Positions 34,638 through 47,206 are shown, counted from the first letter of the stretch. The stretch: DNA of 64,000 nucleotides from Thinopyrum elongatum (GCA_011799875.1 CM022302.1:523790228-523854227); one strand, 5' to 3'. A program made the numbers and translations. The notes: generated by a model from the sequence alone, not told the origin.

Positions 34638-36252
34638 GAACGCTTCTCTCCCTCGCGTCTCGTGGGTCGCTCCTGCGACTCACGAGGCGACCTCCGCCGC
34701 CCTCCAAGACCTCCCCGCCTTCACGCTCCTCTCCCTCACCGTCGTCGCCGACCCGCGGCGGCGGCGGGGCGCTCCCCCCATCTCCATCCCCCTTCCCTGC
34801 CCTCAAGCGCTCTTCCTCTCCCCCATCCGGCGAATCGGGCCAGATCTCGCCCCGACGTCCCTCCCCTGCCCTGGCCGGCCATGGACTTGCTTGGTGGTGG
34901 CGTGGCCCTCGGCAGGCGTGCGGGCGTGGGGGGGGGGGGGGGTGGCGCGGGTTGATGCTGTTGGAGCTTGGAGGCGCGTATCCGCGAATATGGCGGGTGG
35001 GTGTCCCAACCGTCGCCGGTCGCCGGATCCACCAGCTCTAGCGGGCTGCCTCCGATCTGATGGAGTCCGTGGGCATGGCCCTTGTACTGTTGGTAGCCCT
35101 TGTGGTTGCTTATCTGGGATGCCCAGCAGGTCAGATCTAGGATTTGGCTCCGTACGGGTGAAAGGTGCCGGCTTTGGGTGTTGTGGGTGGCGGAGCTGCG
35201 CTGATGCGGCAGCATGGGCGGCCTGCTCCGTGCTTGCGGTCCATTGCCATGTGTGTGGTGGGTGAGGATGGATCCCCTTGGTTTCCGTAGCGGCAACTCC
35301 GAACGGTGGGCACGGCGGCACCTTTCCGACGAGTGTCGTTGTGCGGGTGCTCGTGTGTTGTCTCGGCCGTGTGGGCGGTGAGGTGGCTCATTCTGGGGGC
35401 GTCCATCATGCGGGTATGGTCTTCGTTGCCACGCATCCTGTTTCTGGCGTTGTATGCAGCTTTCCTTAGCCGGCCATGGCTGTTGGATCTGGGTGGTGGG
35501 GGTTGAGTCCCGAGCGAAAGCTTAGCCTGACTATGTCAGTGCCGGTGATAGCGACACTGTTGTGTGTCGTTTTCCTCCTTGGAGGCGTCATCGTGGGTAA
35601 CCCCATTCACTACGGGCTCTGGGTGAAAACCATTGGTCTGGCTGGTTCCAGACCGGACGATGGCGGCGTTGTGGCGTCGTGTCCTTCTTGGAGGCTCCGT
35701 CTTGTGAGCAGGGTCCTAGGTTGCTGGTTGCTGGCGTGAGTTTTGTGAACGACAACTTCTTCTCATCATGTGTCAGGTCCTTGCCTCGACGGTGGTGCTC
35801 TCTTGCGGAGCTAGGTTTGGCGAGGTGGTTGAGCTAGAAGACCTCCCTTTGGTGTCCTGGCCCTGGTCCCCATCCGCGTTCTAGGGTGGTGAACACTCCA
35901 TCGTCTGACGGCGCGGCGCCTCTCGAGCCGGGGTGAGGAGCTGGGGGCTCCTTCTGGCGATGGAACAGGATGGCGCTAGTCTGCTGGGCGCCCAGGCGAT
36001 GGCATTGTCATAACCCCCTCTATCAGCTGATCTCCTTCTCGAGCCGGCTCCGTTCGCCGCATTGGTCTTTCGAGCATGTATGGGGGCTGCAGTGTCTCTT
36101 GTCTTATTTTTGAGCTTTGTTGCTGCCACTGGGCACCCATGTATCTTGCCAAGGCTCTTTCTTTACTTTGTTCTTCTGTGTTGTTTTGTACGGTTGGTTG
36201 GTTGTAAGGGCTTTATTTATTTAAAGCCAGGCACCCGCCTCTTTTCTAAAAA
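34638..36252 (+). mobile_element. 1.6-kb LINE-like non-autonomous retroposon, sense
   Basis: The exact 16-bp duplication ATCCATTTATTATCGG flanks it (34622-34637 and 36253-36268). The front end is GC-rich ('cgtctcgtgggtcgctcctgcg') with a run of 15 G (34928-34942), and the tail reads 'ctttatttatttaaagccaggcaccc' then a short A-rich end, as in Triticeae LINE 3' ends. No endonuclease or reverse transcriptase is encoded, so it probably moved with LINE enzymes. A related insert lies at 53617-55247 on the other strand. Confidence 0.82.
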
Positions 36253-36425
36253 ATCCATTTATTATCGGCTACACATACAAGGTTTAAGCGTTATTTATCC
36301 ATATATGCTCTGCTTTCGTAGCTGTAGGTACTAGGAATATATTTACCTGTTAACCAAAAATTTGACAACAAAAAGTTTTATAACCATATATGCAGGTTAT
36401 CTATACCTTCAACCGTCTCCGTTCA

Positions 36426-36715
36426 TGCGAACCAACCTGTGGTTGGATGGTTAGAGGGACTGTGGTATCCCCAGCCCACCAGGGTTTAAATCCTGATGCT
36501 CGCATTTATTTCAGGATTTTCGGCGATGCGCATTCAGTGGGAGGAGACAATCCCGTTGACGACGAGGTGCCTACGGTGACTTCGTAAATTTCAAGATGAT
36601 ACGCCGACTCAGTCTTTCGGAGGTGCTCATAGGGGTAGAATGTGCGTGTGTGCGTTCATAAGGATAAGTGTATGCGCATGTATATAAACACTTGCGTTTG
36701 TACTGTGTTAAAAAA
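36426..36715 (+). mobile_element. Au SINE
   Basis: Flanked by the exact 15-bp duplication AACCGTCTCCGTTCA (36411-36425 and 36716-36730). It has a tRNA-like head with an A-box-like 'tgtggttggatggttag' and a B-box-like 'gggtttaaatcc' (36481-36492), then the familiar 'cagtgggaggagacaatccc' and 'cggaggtgctcataggggtag', ending in a short A run. This matches the Au SINE known from wheat relatives. It is transcribed by RNA polymerase III in principle and uses LINE enzymes to move. Confidence 0.93.
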
Positions 36716-36984
36716 AACCGTCTCCGTTCAAGATCTTTAGAGTCGAAGCCACACAGACACATTATTGTCGAGGGATACGTCGCCAACCAGCTGCCACTGA
36801 AAGAACGTAGCAATTACAGGAGTTTATTACTTATTTTCTAGCTATTTGGCTGGCGTGCGGTTCGCCTTTCTTTGATTCTGCATGGGGATTTCCCATGACT
36901 CGTTCCATTTTAATTTGCCATGAGTGAGATCTAACGGCTGTGCGCCCCACGATGCAGAGGGCGGGGATCTGATTCCATGTAACA

Positions 36985-37815
36985 TTATCTTAGGAATATC
37001 TAATAAACCAAAATCATGATTCAGGGAAAATACAAATTTCTGGTTTGTTAGGTGTGGAACAACGTGACCTTGAATGGAATTTTTGGTTTGCTAGGTGTGG
37101 AATAACATGGCCAGGAATCTCTCTTTACCTCAGCATCTAATGAACCGAGACCATGACTTATGTAAAGGAATATAACTTCTGCTTTGTTTTCGATAAAGGA
37201 AATATATTAATATCGCGAAGATATCAATTACACCCAGCCTCTGCACCAACAAGACATTGAAAGACATCAAGGATGCACACAGCCAAGAATAAAAATAAAA
37301 AAGAGAGAAATATAAAAACAAAGACCCCGTCGTAGTGATGAAACACTCACAACAGCAACACTCTAACCACAACTTCTGCTTTGTTGCCAGTGGAATAGAA
37401 ATGACCGGGAATATCTTTGTACCCGAGCATCTAATAAACAAAGTTCTCATGACTCATGAAAACAATACAGTTTTCTGATTTGTAACATGTGCAATACGTG
37501 CGTGCAATAATCAATATGCATCTTCTTGGGCTGCGCAATACCAAACAAATACAAAATAAATGAGAAATGCTAGAAAACAGCAACAGCCCCTAACAAAAAA
37601 GGCAGTTGTCCAAACTGTTATGCTATCCTCTTTTATCACTGATGTTTTAAGATTGACGGATTTTCACCAGTCCGTGAAAGACTATTGCGTACTGGTGGGT
37701 GTAGCCCATCTTCCCGCTCTTTCCCGTGCTCATCTGCAATATTACATCTTTTCATGTGGGCATCAGCAGAAGAGAAAAAGCATGCACTCGGCATCTAATA
37801 AATCAAAATCATGAC
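36985..37815. repeat. Degenerate tandem repeat around 'catctaataaaccaaaatcatgact'
   Basis: Diverged units beginning near 36998, 37134, 37428 and 37792 share 'atctaataaac', 'catgactcatg', 'ttctggtttgt', 'gtggaataacatg' and 'ggaatatct'. The LINE end at 37189-37370 is inserted in one unit. It is not assigned to a known family. Confidence 0.6.
37189..37370 (-). mobile_element. LINE 3' end fragment, antisense
   Basis: The exact 15-bp duplication AACTTCTGCTTTGTT flanks it (37174-37188 and 37371-37385). On the minus strand it ends '...ggctgggtgtaattgatatcttcgcgatattaatat', a common Triticeae LINE tail. Strong 5' truncation leaves 182 bp. Confidence 0.9.
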
Positions 37816-37873
37816 TGCAAATTATTGTGAGGAACACATACATATTATGTATATGTGTGTGCGATAGAACAAT

Positions 37874-38050
37874 TCTTCACCCTGGGTGTTGCAGCACCCA
37901 ACACTAATTATTGAACGAAAAAGATATATAAATTACTAAACTTTTCTCGGTAATTAACTAATATACTCTCAGTAATTTCATGCTCGATAGTCAATTACTG
38001 AAATTTCATTCAGTAAATTCAGTTGGGTGTTGCAACACCTAGGGTGTAGA
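37874..38050. mobile_element. MITE with CACCCTGGGTGTTGCA ends
   Basis: Ends of about 28 bp are near-perfect inverted repeats (TCTTCACCCTGGGTGTTGCA versus TCTACACCCTAGGTGTTGCA), around a 177-bp AT-rich body. No clear target duplication, so the superfamily is not assigned. Confidence 0.75.
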
Positions 38051-38830
38051 CTAGTATTTGTATATATGTGTGTGTATGTATATGTATGCCTAGCTCGGAT
38101 TTAGAAACGATTACCTGAAAATTGGAATAACAAAATGTGTTCTTGGGATTCCCAACGATCAATACAGAACAAAGCAAAAGCTTATAGACAAGATCATAGT
38201 AGCTAGCAAGTTGCAAAATTCCGATGCCATTTTTCATGTGGACGTCTGCCAAACACAAAAAGCATTTATTGAGTTGATTTTGCTTGACTTGCCTAAAGAT
38301 CTTTTGCTTGACTTGATAGACCCAGAGAGTTGTTGGCACAAGACACTATCTATTATATAAATGATATCCAGGTCCCTATTGAATTCACATTTGCAGAGCC
38401 AGGCATGCGGCCCACCCCTGCTTTTCAAAGGTAGAAACTCATTGCAGGGGCAGCCTGCAATATCACTGCATTTTAATTGAATTTTGTTTCCCGTGAAATT
38501 TGTAATTGTTATTTCCTGTTAAAGTTTTTGTTTCCCACCAGTTTCAACTATTTTTCCACCAGATCTAGGAGGAACTTATCAGCATTTAATATACATATTA
38601 AATAAAAACTAAGCATTATTTCAATACAAACCATGAGGGTATTCATCTTCAAAGTGCACATTGCTACATTACACACATTGGACATATTTGTTTGTACTCA
38701 TGAATAATACTTCCACTTTTGGTCCCACTACTCACAAAGAGGATGTTGTCTTCTTTTGTCGCTAATTCACGGGAAGGGCGGACCCTATGGTTGACAATTA
38801 TGCTAATGGGATGTTTCTCTTTTAGCTCGC
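38051..38830. other. AT-rich sequence without recognised genes
   Basis: A TG-rich simple stretch near 38060-38085, otherwise AT-rich DNA. No domain, RNA gene or repeat end was seen. Confidence 0.5.
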
Positions 38831-38839
38831 GACTCACTT

Positions 38840-39129
38840 TAAAAAAAAAGGGAATATATTAATATCGCGAAGATACCAATTACACCCAGCCTCTGCACCT
38901 ACAAGATGTCGCAAAAACATCCAGGATGCACACAGCCAAAGGAAAAAAAAAAGAAAGAAAGGAAAAAAATCCCGCCACAGTGATCGACTCCTCTCAGCAG
39001 CCGCAGGCAAACCACCACCAAATACAGCACCCGGAAAAAATAAAAGGTCTCCAAAAGCAACGCCTCCAAGGAGGAAACAGTGCACAAGCGCCGTCGTTGC
39101 CAGATTAAATCTTAAGTTTTCACCTTGGA
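38840..39129 (-). mobile_element. LINE 3' end fragment, antisense (second copy)
   Basis: Poly-T-like start (complement AAAAAAAAA at 38841) and 'gggaatatattaatatcgcgaagataccaattacaccc', the same family as 37189-37370. Flanked by GACTCACTT (38831-38839 and 39130-39138). About 290 bp, reaching further 5' than the other copy. Confidence 0.85.
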
Positions 39130-39138
39130 GACTCACTT

Positions 39139-40128
39139 AAGGGATCGGAGGCAACTGCAATAAACACAAGGAAAAGTAATTGTGAGAAACGGTGCAACGT
39201 ACACATATACATATACATATGATGAGCTGATTGAATGTTGGCTTACTTCTTCGTGGTTCGTTCTGTACCTTCGGGGTTCATTCTACACAAGTTAGGGTAC
39301 GCACTTGTGCTGGAGACGAGGGACCGGAGCGTTAATTGTAAAAAAAGATTACTGGATCAAAGTCTCCGTTCAAATTGATGTTGATCTCCCTGGCGGCCTA
39401 TCCTATCCGTCTCCACTTCGACGACCTCGAGCACGGCGGCGTGCTTCGTGTCCGTTCTGGCGTACGTGGCGGCGTTTGAAGGATTTCTAGGTGGCCTGCA
39501 GACCCTAGCACAACCCTACGTATGCTTGCCCGACAGGATCTTGTCCGGGCTCGTGTTCTTAGGTTTTCAGGGTTACCAGAGGGAAATCAGCCACCGGTTT
39601 TTGCGAAGGCAACCGCAGGAAGATCCGAAGCTTGATTTTGTGTTCTAGCACATCGTGTGTTGGCCTGAATTTGCGTCAAAACAATGTATTCACTTAGGTG
39701 GGGGTGGTGGATAGCCATCCGATTGGAGATCGAACGGCCTGCATCACGTAGTCTGGAAGATGCTGGTGGGGAGTCTGGGCCTTTTTCAGAATGAGATGAG
39801 GTTGTTTGAACTAGATACTGTTTGAGTGTTTAATTTTTTGTTTTTTAGTGCTGTACACAAGTGGTATTCACAGCTCATTCTGTAGTCCAATGTTTTTCTG
39901 CTTAACTTCAGTGGCTTTCGTTATGTTCCTAGGTATATGTTGTAGATCTAGCCTGCACGCTAATGGAGTGAGTGGGTGAGTGTGTGTGTGGTGTGAGTCA
40001 TGCGCATGAGTGAGCTCAGATATTACAGCTTGTACTTGAAGGGTGATGCAACTAACAAAACTTCAATGTGATGTTCTATTTCCCGTGAATGTTGTGTTCC
40101 CATATGGCAGTGGGACGTAAGAAATATT
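39139..40128. other. Unassigned stretch left of the short LTR element
   Basis: A short open phrase (39448-39648, AYVAAFEGFLGGLQTLAQPY) occurs in a moderately GC-rich part. No family was recognised and splice context is lacking. The rest is AT-rich with a 'gtgagtgtgtgtgtggtgtgag' patch near 39975. Confidence 0.4.
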
Positions 40129-40133
40129 CGATC

Positions 40134-40494
40134 TGTTGAAATTGTGTCGAATATAATGTACAAGGTAGGTTATAGTTGGACTCTGAGTTATATTGTGTTT
40201 ATAAGGTATGAAGTCGTGTTCTAGTAGGACACTTGTATACTAACCTCTCATGTATAGTGAGGATAGATACACGATGTAATCTATGCCAAACACGTAGGGG
40301 GAGCCGGCGGCATGTGCAGGCGCCCGGGTAGCCGGTGTGTGATATTATGACGGTGTCATGGGGAGGAGCACTCATAGTCAGACCCCGGGATGTAGCCATA
40401 TCGGTGAATCTCGTTAACAAAAATCTCGGTGTCGTGCTCGCGTGATTGCTTGGTCTTTGGTAGATCGACTGTGGGCCTCGGATTAATTCGAACA
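40134..40494 (+). repeat. Left LTR of the short LTR element
   Basis: Matches 47207-47580 across its length, with a deletion of about 13 bp around 40293 ('tgccaaacacg' versus 'tgccaacataatagcacagg') and scattered substitutions, showing an old insertion. Confidence 0.9.
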
Positions 40495-40496
40495 AG

Positions 40497-40504
40497 TGGT
40501 ATCA
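40497..40504 (+). other. Primer-binding site, initiator tRNA-Met type
   Basis: TGGTATCA, two bases after the left LTR, matches the start of the standard TGGTATCAGAGC site and then diverges. Confidence 0.65.
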
Positions 40505-41211
40505 TGAGGGTTATTTGAAGGTATCGTTGATTTAGAGGATGGATTATCCTCAAGTTTGGCACGAGTAGCGTGCGGAAGATTTGTTCCATGGAGGTCTCAG
40601 TGTGCTCTCGAGGAGATCTTAAAAGAACCAGGAAACAAGCGGCGGCATGAGCAATCTCAAGAAATTAGCGTGTCCGATCGGGAGAAGAACTCGCCGAGTC
40701 TGGGATCACGAATCAGAAAAGAAAAATCCATTTGGAAAGGGTGATACGGCGGCGGCTTACGCGTGCAGAGGCAGATGACGCGTGCGGCATGCAGGGTTGC
40801 AGCAAGCTGCTTGATCGGTGTGCGGCCCATGCGGCTTGGTGAACTGCAGTCGATGGAAGGCAGGAGTTTTGGTTGCGGAGGGCCCAAGGCAGCGGCGCGT
40901 TGGATTGCTGCAGAGTTGCACCGCGTGAGATGGCCATAGACCAGTTGCGAGCACGTTTGATAAACAAAGAAAACAAAAGAATACTAGTCTGGATAGCTAC
41001 TTCGTGTTGGAAGAGTGTGCTGTCTGTTGATCTCTTTGCTAGTGCTACAGGTATGTGCAGGCTATGGTGGACTATTTCTTGGTTGTTACTATTTGTTTTG
41101 AACAGAGCACATGCTTGTATGGTCAGGGGCTGCTTGCAGGAGTCACGGGAAGGCCAAATGCGCGGGAGGCTGCAAGCATGAGATTTTTTTTTTAACACCA
41201 CCTTATATTAC

Positions 41212-41652
41212 TTAATCAACCAAAACAGTACATTCACTGGATACAATATTCACCACACAGGGCGGTACATCATTAACAAGAATACCATCCGATCTATTGT
41301 CAAAACCAAACTTAGCAATTAAATGGGCCACCACATTGGCCGAACGACTAATCTTGCAAATTTTAAAACTATTAATCAACTTGGAGACACTCAACGCTTC
41401 CATCTTTAAGTCACGCAGAGCAGACCTGTCATAAGATTCTGCTGCAAGATTCGTAGCAACAAACGCACAATCAGTCTCTAAAATAATAGGATTGTGAAGA
41501 GATATACCTATGTAGAGACCGGCAATGCACGCCCTCAGCTCTGCTTCCTCCACGCTCTGACAAGCCCCAATGAACTCCCATGAGGAGACAATAACAGCCC
41601 CATCCGCATCCCTGGCCACCACCCCCACACTAGCTTCTCTAATGCTCTCCAC
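41212..41652 (-). pseudogene. RNase H domain of LINE ORF2
   Basis: Reads SVGVVARDADGAVIVSSWEF, then EEAELRACIAGLYIGI, ILETDCAFVATNLA and ANVVAHLIAKFG. These carry the acidic residues of plant RNase H domains (D in ARDADG is in the usual first position, then E and D). In the family it degrades RNA in RNA-DNA hybrids. It is in the same frame as the reverse transcriptase ORF and is separated from it by in-frame stops between 41926 and 41652. Confidence 0.85.
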
Positions 41653-41925
41653 GAAGCTAGCATCGACATTTATCTTGAATACGCCAATAGGAGGAGGTGT
41701 CTAGGCCTTCGTCGCCACCACAGAATTAGGATCCCCTCTAATACTGACCATCGGACCTTTTCCTTTATTCCTTGGGTCCACCGGCACCGAAGAGTGACAT
41801 GCGACGTAGGTCGTCCAATAATTCTCCACAAAACAAACAGATACTGAAACGGATTCCTTGCCTTTACCAAAAATCATATCATTTCTCAAATGCCAGGCCC
41901 TCCAAAACAGGAATATAATTTGATC

Positions 41926-44088
41926 TCACATTAAGGGAGACAATTGACTTAGAAGGACTATAAACCAATCAACCCCAGTATATCTGAAAACCTCCTCTGT
42001 AGGTAGATCCCAAATGCTCCTCATTTCCATACGAAGCGCACGCGACTTCGGACACAAGACAAGCGCATGAAAAGTACTTTCGTCCTCCATACCACAAATA
42101 GAACACGTACTAACAGAGGCTTGGTGATGCACCACTCTATTAACCTGGACAGCCAAGCTATTGGAAGCTACCCTCCATGCAAATATACGAATCTTCTGGG
42201 GAACATTGGCCTTCCAAATAACATCCCAAATTTTCCTCTCCCCCCATACCGCATCACTATATTGCCCCTCGTTCTCTTTTTTATCCTTAAGAGTAAGCGC
42301 CAACTTGTACACACTTTTAACCGAGAACATCCCCGTTTTTTCATAATTCCAAGCAACAAAGTCTGCATCCCCGATGGAATGGATACGCAGTCTCAGAATC
42401 TCCTCTGCATCATAAGGGTAAAATAGATGCCTAATCCTCTCCTCATCCCATCTCCTTTCACCACTCAAAAACAGTTCTGACACCCATTTAACTCTAGTTC
42501 TACTCTTCCTTGCAGATATTTTAAGTCCAGACTCTCTAGGAAGCCAATTGTCTCTCCAAATATGAATATTAGCTCCATCACACACTCTCCATATAACTCC
42601 GGCTTTAAGCAACTCCAAACCATGAACAATACCTTGCCAAGTGAGTGAGGCCGAATGTGGGAATGCAGTATCTAAAATATGCCCCTGCGGATAATACTTT
42701 GCCTTGATCACTCTGGCACACAGAGATTCCGGGTTAACCAACAACCTCCATGCCTGCTTCGCTAACAGAGCCTGATTAAATAATCTCAGATCTCGAAAAC
42801 CCATACCCCCTTCAGCTTTAGTCCTTGTCATCTTATCCCATGCCAACCAATGAGTCTTCCTCCTATTCTCCTCATCACCCCACCAGAAATTCCTAATAAT
42901 CTGAGATAACTCCTCGCACAGAGATGCCGGGAATTTAAAAATACCCATAGCGTACACCGGAAGAGCTTGCAAAATAGATTTAATCAACGTCTCCTTCGCC
43001 CCACATGAAGCATATTTTTCAATCAAGTCCGACAAAATTTTGATAGCTTTTTCCTTAGTAGACTGAAATTTGCCCGCCTTCATTCTTCCTTCAGGCACCG
43101 GAAGCCCAAGATATTTGTCCTCAAAACCCTCCGCGGTAATGCATAAGATTACCATAACGGCCACTTGAGCTTCCATACTGCATTTCTTTCCAAACTTAAT
43201 AGAGCATTTATCTGGACTCAACAATTGGCCAGTTCCTTTCTCATAGGTTGTAATAATATTTTTAATTGTCAACGCTTGATCAATGGAACCCTTGAAAAAT
43301 AACAGACAGTCATCAGCAAACAAAAGATGAGAAATACCCGGAGCTTGCCTGTTCATCTTGAAGTCCATCAACGCTCCTCTATTACATGCATCTTGTAACA
43401 GCGAAGAAAGAGCCTCAGCCACAAACAAGAATAAATAAGGAGATAGAGGATCTCCTTGCCTGATACCACATGACGGCTCAAAAGTCTCCAGAAGTTGGCC
43501 ATTGAAGCGAACAGAGAATTTTACTGAGGTAACACAGACCATAATCCAATTTATCCATCCAGACGCAAACCCCAGCGCACTTAGCATGCATTTCAGAAAA
43601 TTCCAATCCACTCTATCATATGCCTTAGCCAGATCCAACTTATAAGCACAGAATTCACCCCGCCCATCCTTAAGAGAGCTCAAAGAATGCATACACTCAA
43701 ACGCTATAAGAGCATTATCAGAAATAAGTCTTCCAGGGATAAAAGCACTTTGGGTTGGAGAAATCATACCATCAAGATGCGGCCTCAATCTGTTCACGAG
43801 ACACTTAGAGATGATTTTATAAATAACATTGCACAGACTGATAGGCCGAAATTCTTTGATCGATTGAGGATTTTTGACCTTAGGGATAAGAACAATAATC
43901 GTATCATTAACACCCTCCGGCATTGTACCTGTTTCAAAGAATTTTTTAACTGCACAAATAATGTCCTCCTTCACCACTCCCCAATTGCGCTGAAAAAATC
44001 TTGCCGGAAAGCCATCAGGACCCGGAGCTTTAAGCGGACCAATTTGAAAGAGAGCATCACTAATCTCGTGATCCGTAAATGTTTGCAT
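41926..44088 (-). pseudogene. LINE reverse transcriptase and zinc-finger region (ORF2)
   Basis: A 720-residue open stretch. It begins in the pre-RT linker (LKAPGPDGFPARFFQ), then RT motifs RPISLCNVIYKI, SAFIPGRLISDNAL, YKLDLAKAYDRVDW, IRQGDPLSPYLF and the catalytic FADD box (residues 257-260). The C-terminal part holds the zinc-finger-RVT region (DVIWKANVPQKIRIFAWR, CSICGMEDESTFHALVLCP). The RT itself looks catalytically complete. It is separated from the endonuclease part by two frameshifts near 44085-44160. It copies its own RNA into DNA at the nicked target. Confidence 0.93.
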
Positions 44089-44137
44089 AAATCACTATTC
44101 ATATCATCGCTGACAAGAGGCTTGACCAAAGGAATGA

Positions 44138-45379
44138 TCAGTGAAGGATCCACCATACCATCACAAGTATACAGTTGCTTAAAAAAGAGTTAGTAATACT
44201 ATGAATTTCCTCCACATCCTCAGTAACCGTACCATCATTCCTTTTCAAACTGGAAATATTATTTTTCTTTGCTCTCCATGTCGCCTTCGATCTAAAGAAT
44301 TTAGTATTCCGATCTCCCCATCTAATTTTATCAATCCTCGATCTCTGCTTCCATAAAATTTCTTCTTTATAAAGCAACTCATCCATTTCCTTAAGAATGT
44401 TTTTTTTCTCCATCAAGGCAGCATGATCATTCCTATTATATAGATCCTTGAGTTTATTCCTAGCCAAATCAAGTTTTCTAGGAAGATATCCAATATATGT
44501 GCGACTCCAATCATGCAATTTTCCTAGCATTCTCTTGAGATTAACAGCCACATCCTTCAAATCATCAATATACGTACCTTCGTTCCAACAAGATTTAATA
44601 TGATCTTCTAGCACCGCTCCTTCCCTCTCCCAGTATGCCTCGTACTTAAGCTGTTTAACAATTTCCCCTCGACGTGGAGACCCATCCAATTGAATGAGCA
44701 GAGGACAATGGTCAGACCTTGAACTAATAATATGAGACACTTTGCATTTCGGGAATAATGACGACCATTGGGGACACGCGACGGCTCTGTCCAGTCTCAC
44801 TCTAACATTTTTTATGCCATGTTGCTTGTTATCATAAGTCCACGGGATACCATGGAAACCCAAGTCAAAGAGGTTACAGTCCGAAAGAACCCTCCTAAAA
44901 TTGTCCATCAAAGTATTTGACCTTCTATGCCTAGAAAAATGTTCTTTTTGCCACATCGCTTCATTGAAATCTCCCACCATAAACCACGGCCCAGAACCCA
45001 TGGATTTAATTCTACGTAGAAGTTCCCACATGACATACCTGTGACTTGCCTTAGGCTCTCCATAGACAAAAGTACATCTCCACTTTGCACCATTTCCAGA
45101 ACTGATGTACATATCAATAAAATGCTCACCATACTTGTTCAGCTCCAAAGTATAATAGTCATCCCAGTACACAGCGAGACCTCCACCTTTCCCTTTAGCT
45201 GCAATGGTAAAAACATTACTCATACCCAAACGGTAACGCAAACGCTTGACATATTCTTTATTATTCCTTGTCTCTGAAATAAAGATAACATTGGGTTGGT
45301 GCGTCTTAGAAAGACACACAAGCTCCTGAACTGTGCGAGGTTGACCCAGACCTCGACAGTTCCAACTAAGAATTTTCAT
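44138..45379 (-). pseudogene. LINE APE-type endonuclease (N-terminal part of ORF2)
   Basis: Starts MKILSWNCRGLGQPRTV at 45379, whose ATG overlaps the TGA of ORF1 as ATGA (45376-45379). Motifs in order are SWNCRGLG, ISETRNNKEY, MVGDFNEAMW, VRVRLDRAVAC and SSRSDHCPLL, covering the acidic and histidine residues of the endonuclease/exonuclease/phosphatase family, which nicks target DNA. The frame is lost near 44160. Confidence 0.93.
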
Positions 45380-45923
45380 GGCTCCTGACGGGCCCTCACA
45401 TCCGCGCCCGTCAGTTGACCGACAGCCCCATGGTCGGTAGCTTCCTTAGTGTTGTCACCTCCAACTTTTCCCTCACCTGCAGATTCTCTTTTTTTTCCTT
45501 GACTCACTTCCTCTCCCCCATCCACTTCCCTAGTTACATGAGTGACTAAACCATCAACCCCAACTACAGCCTCAACTCTCTCAACACACACTCTTTTACA
45601 AGCAGAAAACTCGACACTCTCAGAACTAGTACTATTCATATTAATGATGAATTCATGACTATCTGGGCATCGTCTTTTGGTCAGCATAGTGTTCTCGAGG
45701 ACGTCGACGAACGCAGCTTTGCGGTTGGACAGCTCGCTCCCACTGTTAGGTGGGGTTGGCACCCCGAACATGGCATGCTTGACGCCGGCGTACTGCACCT
45801 CAGCACGCTCCTCGCGCTCCTCTCTGTGGACACGCTTCCAGCGTCCCCAAATGGTCTCCGCGCCCTTGGTGTCGATGCATGGGCGCTGTCCAGTAGAAGC
45901 TTTCGCCCTAGAGCCCACCACCA
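45376..45923 (-). pseudogene. C-terminal end of LINE ORF1
   Basis: Reads GRWKRVHREEREERAEVQ, KRRCPDSHEFIINMNS and EEVSQGKKRESAGEGK, ending at a TGA that overlaps the ORF2 start. In plant LINEs ORF1 is the RNA-binding gag-like protein; its core and zinc knuckle are lost here through 5' truncation. The open frame continues past 45923 only by chance into the host element. Confidence 0.65.
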
Positions 45924-45934
45924 CATGAGATTTT

Positions 45935-47206
45935 GTTGGTGAAAAACAAGTCCATGCATACACGTAGAAGCTGTGAGCAGACCAAGACAAGAAAAAAATA
46001 AGTTGTGCGGTTTGCACGGAAGTTATTTTTTCCTGATGTCAAGTTTGCAGAAAGTGTTTTGGAGCGTGTGCGGCAAGGACAGCAACACGCCTATAAGGCT
46101 CGGAGGAGCCTAGGGTGCGGCGTGGCAGGATCATGCATACACAGCGCGTTAAGCAATGCACGGATGTGCGGGCGGACACGACGCAGGGTGGAGCATGGTT
46201 GCAGTCAAATAATTTTGACTGGTTCGGACTGGACAGTCTGATGGATCGACATGGATGTTGGTCAAAGTAGAAGACGACGGTGATTTCAGCGACGACGACA
46301 TAAGAGCGTGATGCTGATGGTGCCCGAATTCTGGGGCGTGGAAACACGTGGTGCAGGCCTAAGGGCTTGTGCGGCTTCGGCAAAGACTATGACACAGAGT
46401 TGATTCAAGTCGGTGTACACTTGAGAGCTTGAAGTCGACGGGGCGCGGGGTAGCAAGGCGCAGCTACATGGAGTCATGTTGAAGGTGGAGATGGAGTCTG
46501 GTAGAAGACTTCACTTGGTGCTGATGGAGGGGCTACACTGTAAGATATCAGAGAGTCGAAGCCTATTTCAGTGATATAGTGAGAGACACGTGGTTCGGAC
46601 TGGGTACCAATGGTCTGATGGAGACGTGATACTCGGCATCGGTCGGCGATGATCGGTGATACTCTGCAGTGGGGGTTGAGTGGTGTGGGTTCGCGACTCT
46701 TGAGACTCGACCGAGACAGCAGAGGCTCGATGCGGTAATAGCGGCGAGGCATGCGGTTAGCATGGGACATGGAGACGGACCAGGGCTCTGGTGGTCATAC
46801 ATGTGATGAGACAATTGCGAATTTGACCCGGGATGACTACAAGCAGCGGCGAAATTCTTTCAAGTTTCAGACAGACGGTCAAGGAAGAGTAGTGATGTTA
46901 AGTTCAGGTATCTCTTATGTGTGACATCCAATATATGAGTTGTTCACTTTCACACAGGTCAATGATCAGTGTGTGATAGCGTTGAACGAATACTCTGGAA
47001 GTTGGGAGCACAGAGTAAAGATGAACTTAATTTTGCTCGAGTGTTGATTGTGATCAAGAAAGAAGGGACTACAAGTTGCAGGTGGAGTCACATGGAGTCT
47101 TTGGAGTAGCAGCGATACTCATGGGATAAACTCAAGTACAATGTACATGGAAATTTGACGCATGGACAAATTCAATGTGGTGGAGAATATTCGCCAAGGT
47201 GGAGTT
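45935..47206 (+). other. Non-coding internal region of the short LTR element
   Basis: Follows the LINE and leads to the polypurine tract at about 47194-47205. It has no gag-pol coding. Repeated phrases 'ggttcggactgg' and 'gtctgatgg' occur near 46221 and 46590. Confidence 0.7.

Larger units (their letters stand above)
41188..45923 (-). mobile_element. 5'-truncated L1-type LINE inside the short LTR element
   Basis: The exact duplication CATGAGATTTT (41177-41187 and 45924-45934) and a poly-T run (41184-41193, the tail on the minus strand) bound it. It carries the end of ORF1 (45923-45376) and the whole ORF2 order: endonuclease, reverse transcriptase, zinc-finger region and RNase H. The 5' end is cut within ORF1. 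It is dead because of two frameshifts and stops, but still well preserved. Confidence 0.93.

Noticed and set aside
34736..35436. ORFs of 99-186 codons on both strands
   Set aside because: Chance frames in the GC-rich head of the sense retroposon.
36471..36500. tRNA-like B box near 36481
   Set aside because: It is the pol III promoter of the Au SINE, not a tRNA gene; no cloverleaf with an anticodon arm was found.
39305..39648. Possible small gene (61 and 66 codons)
   Set aside because: Two short frames without start or splice context or known domain; kept only as an unassigned stretch.
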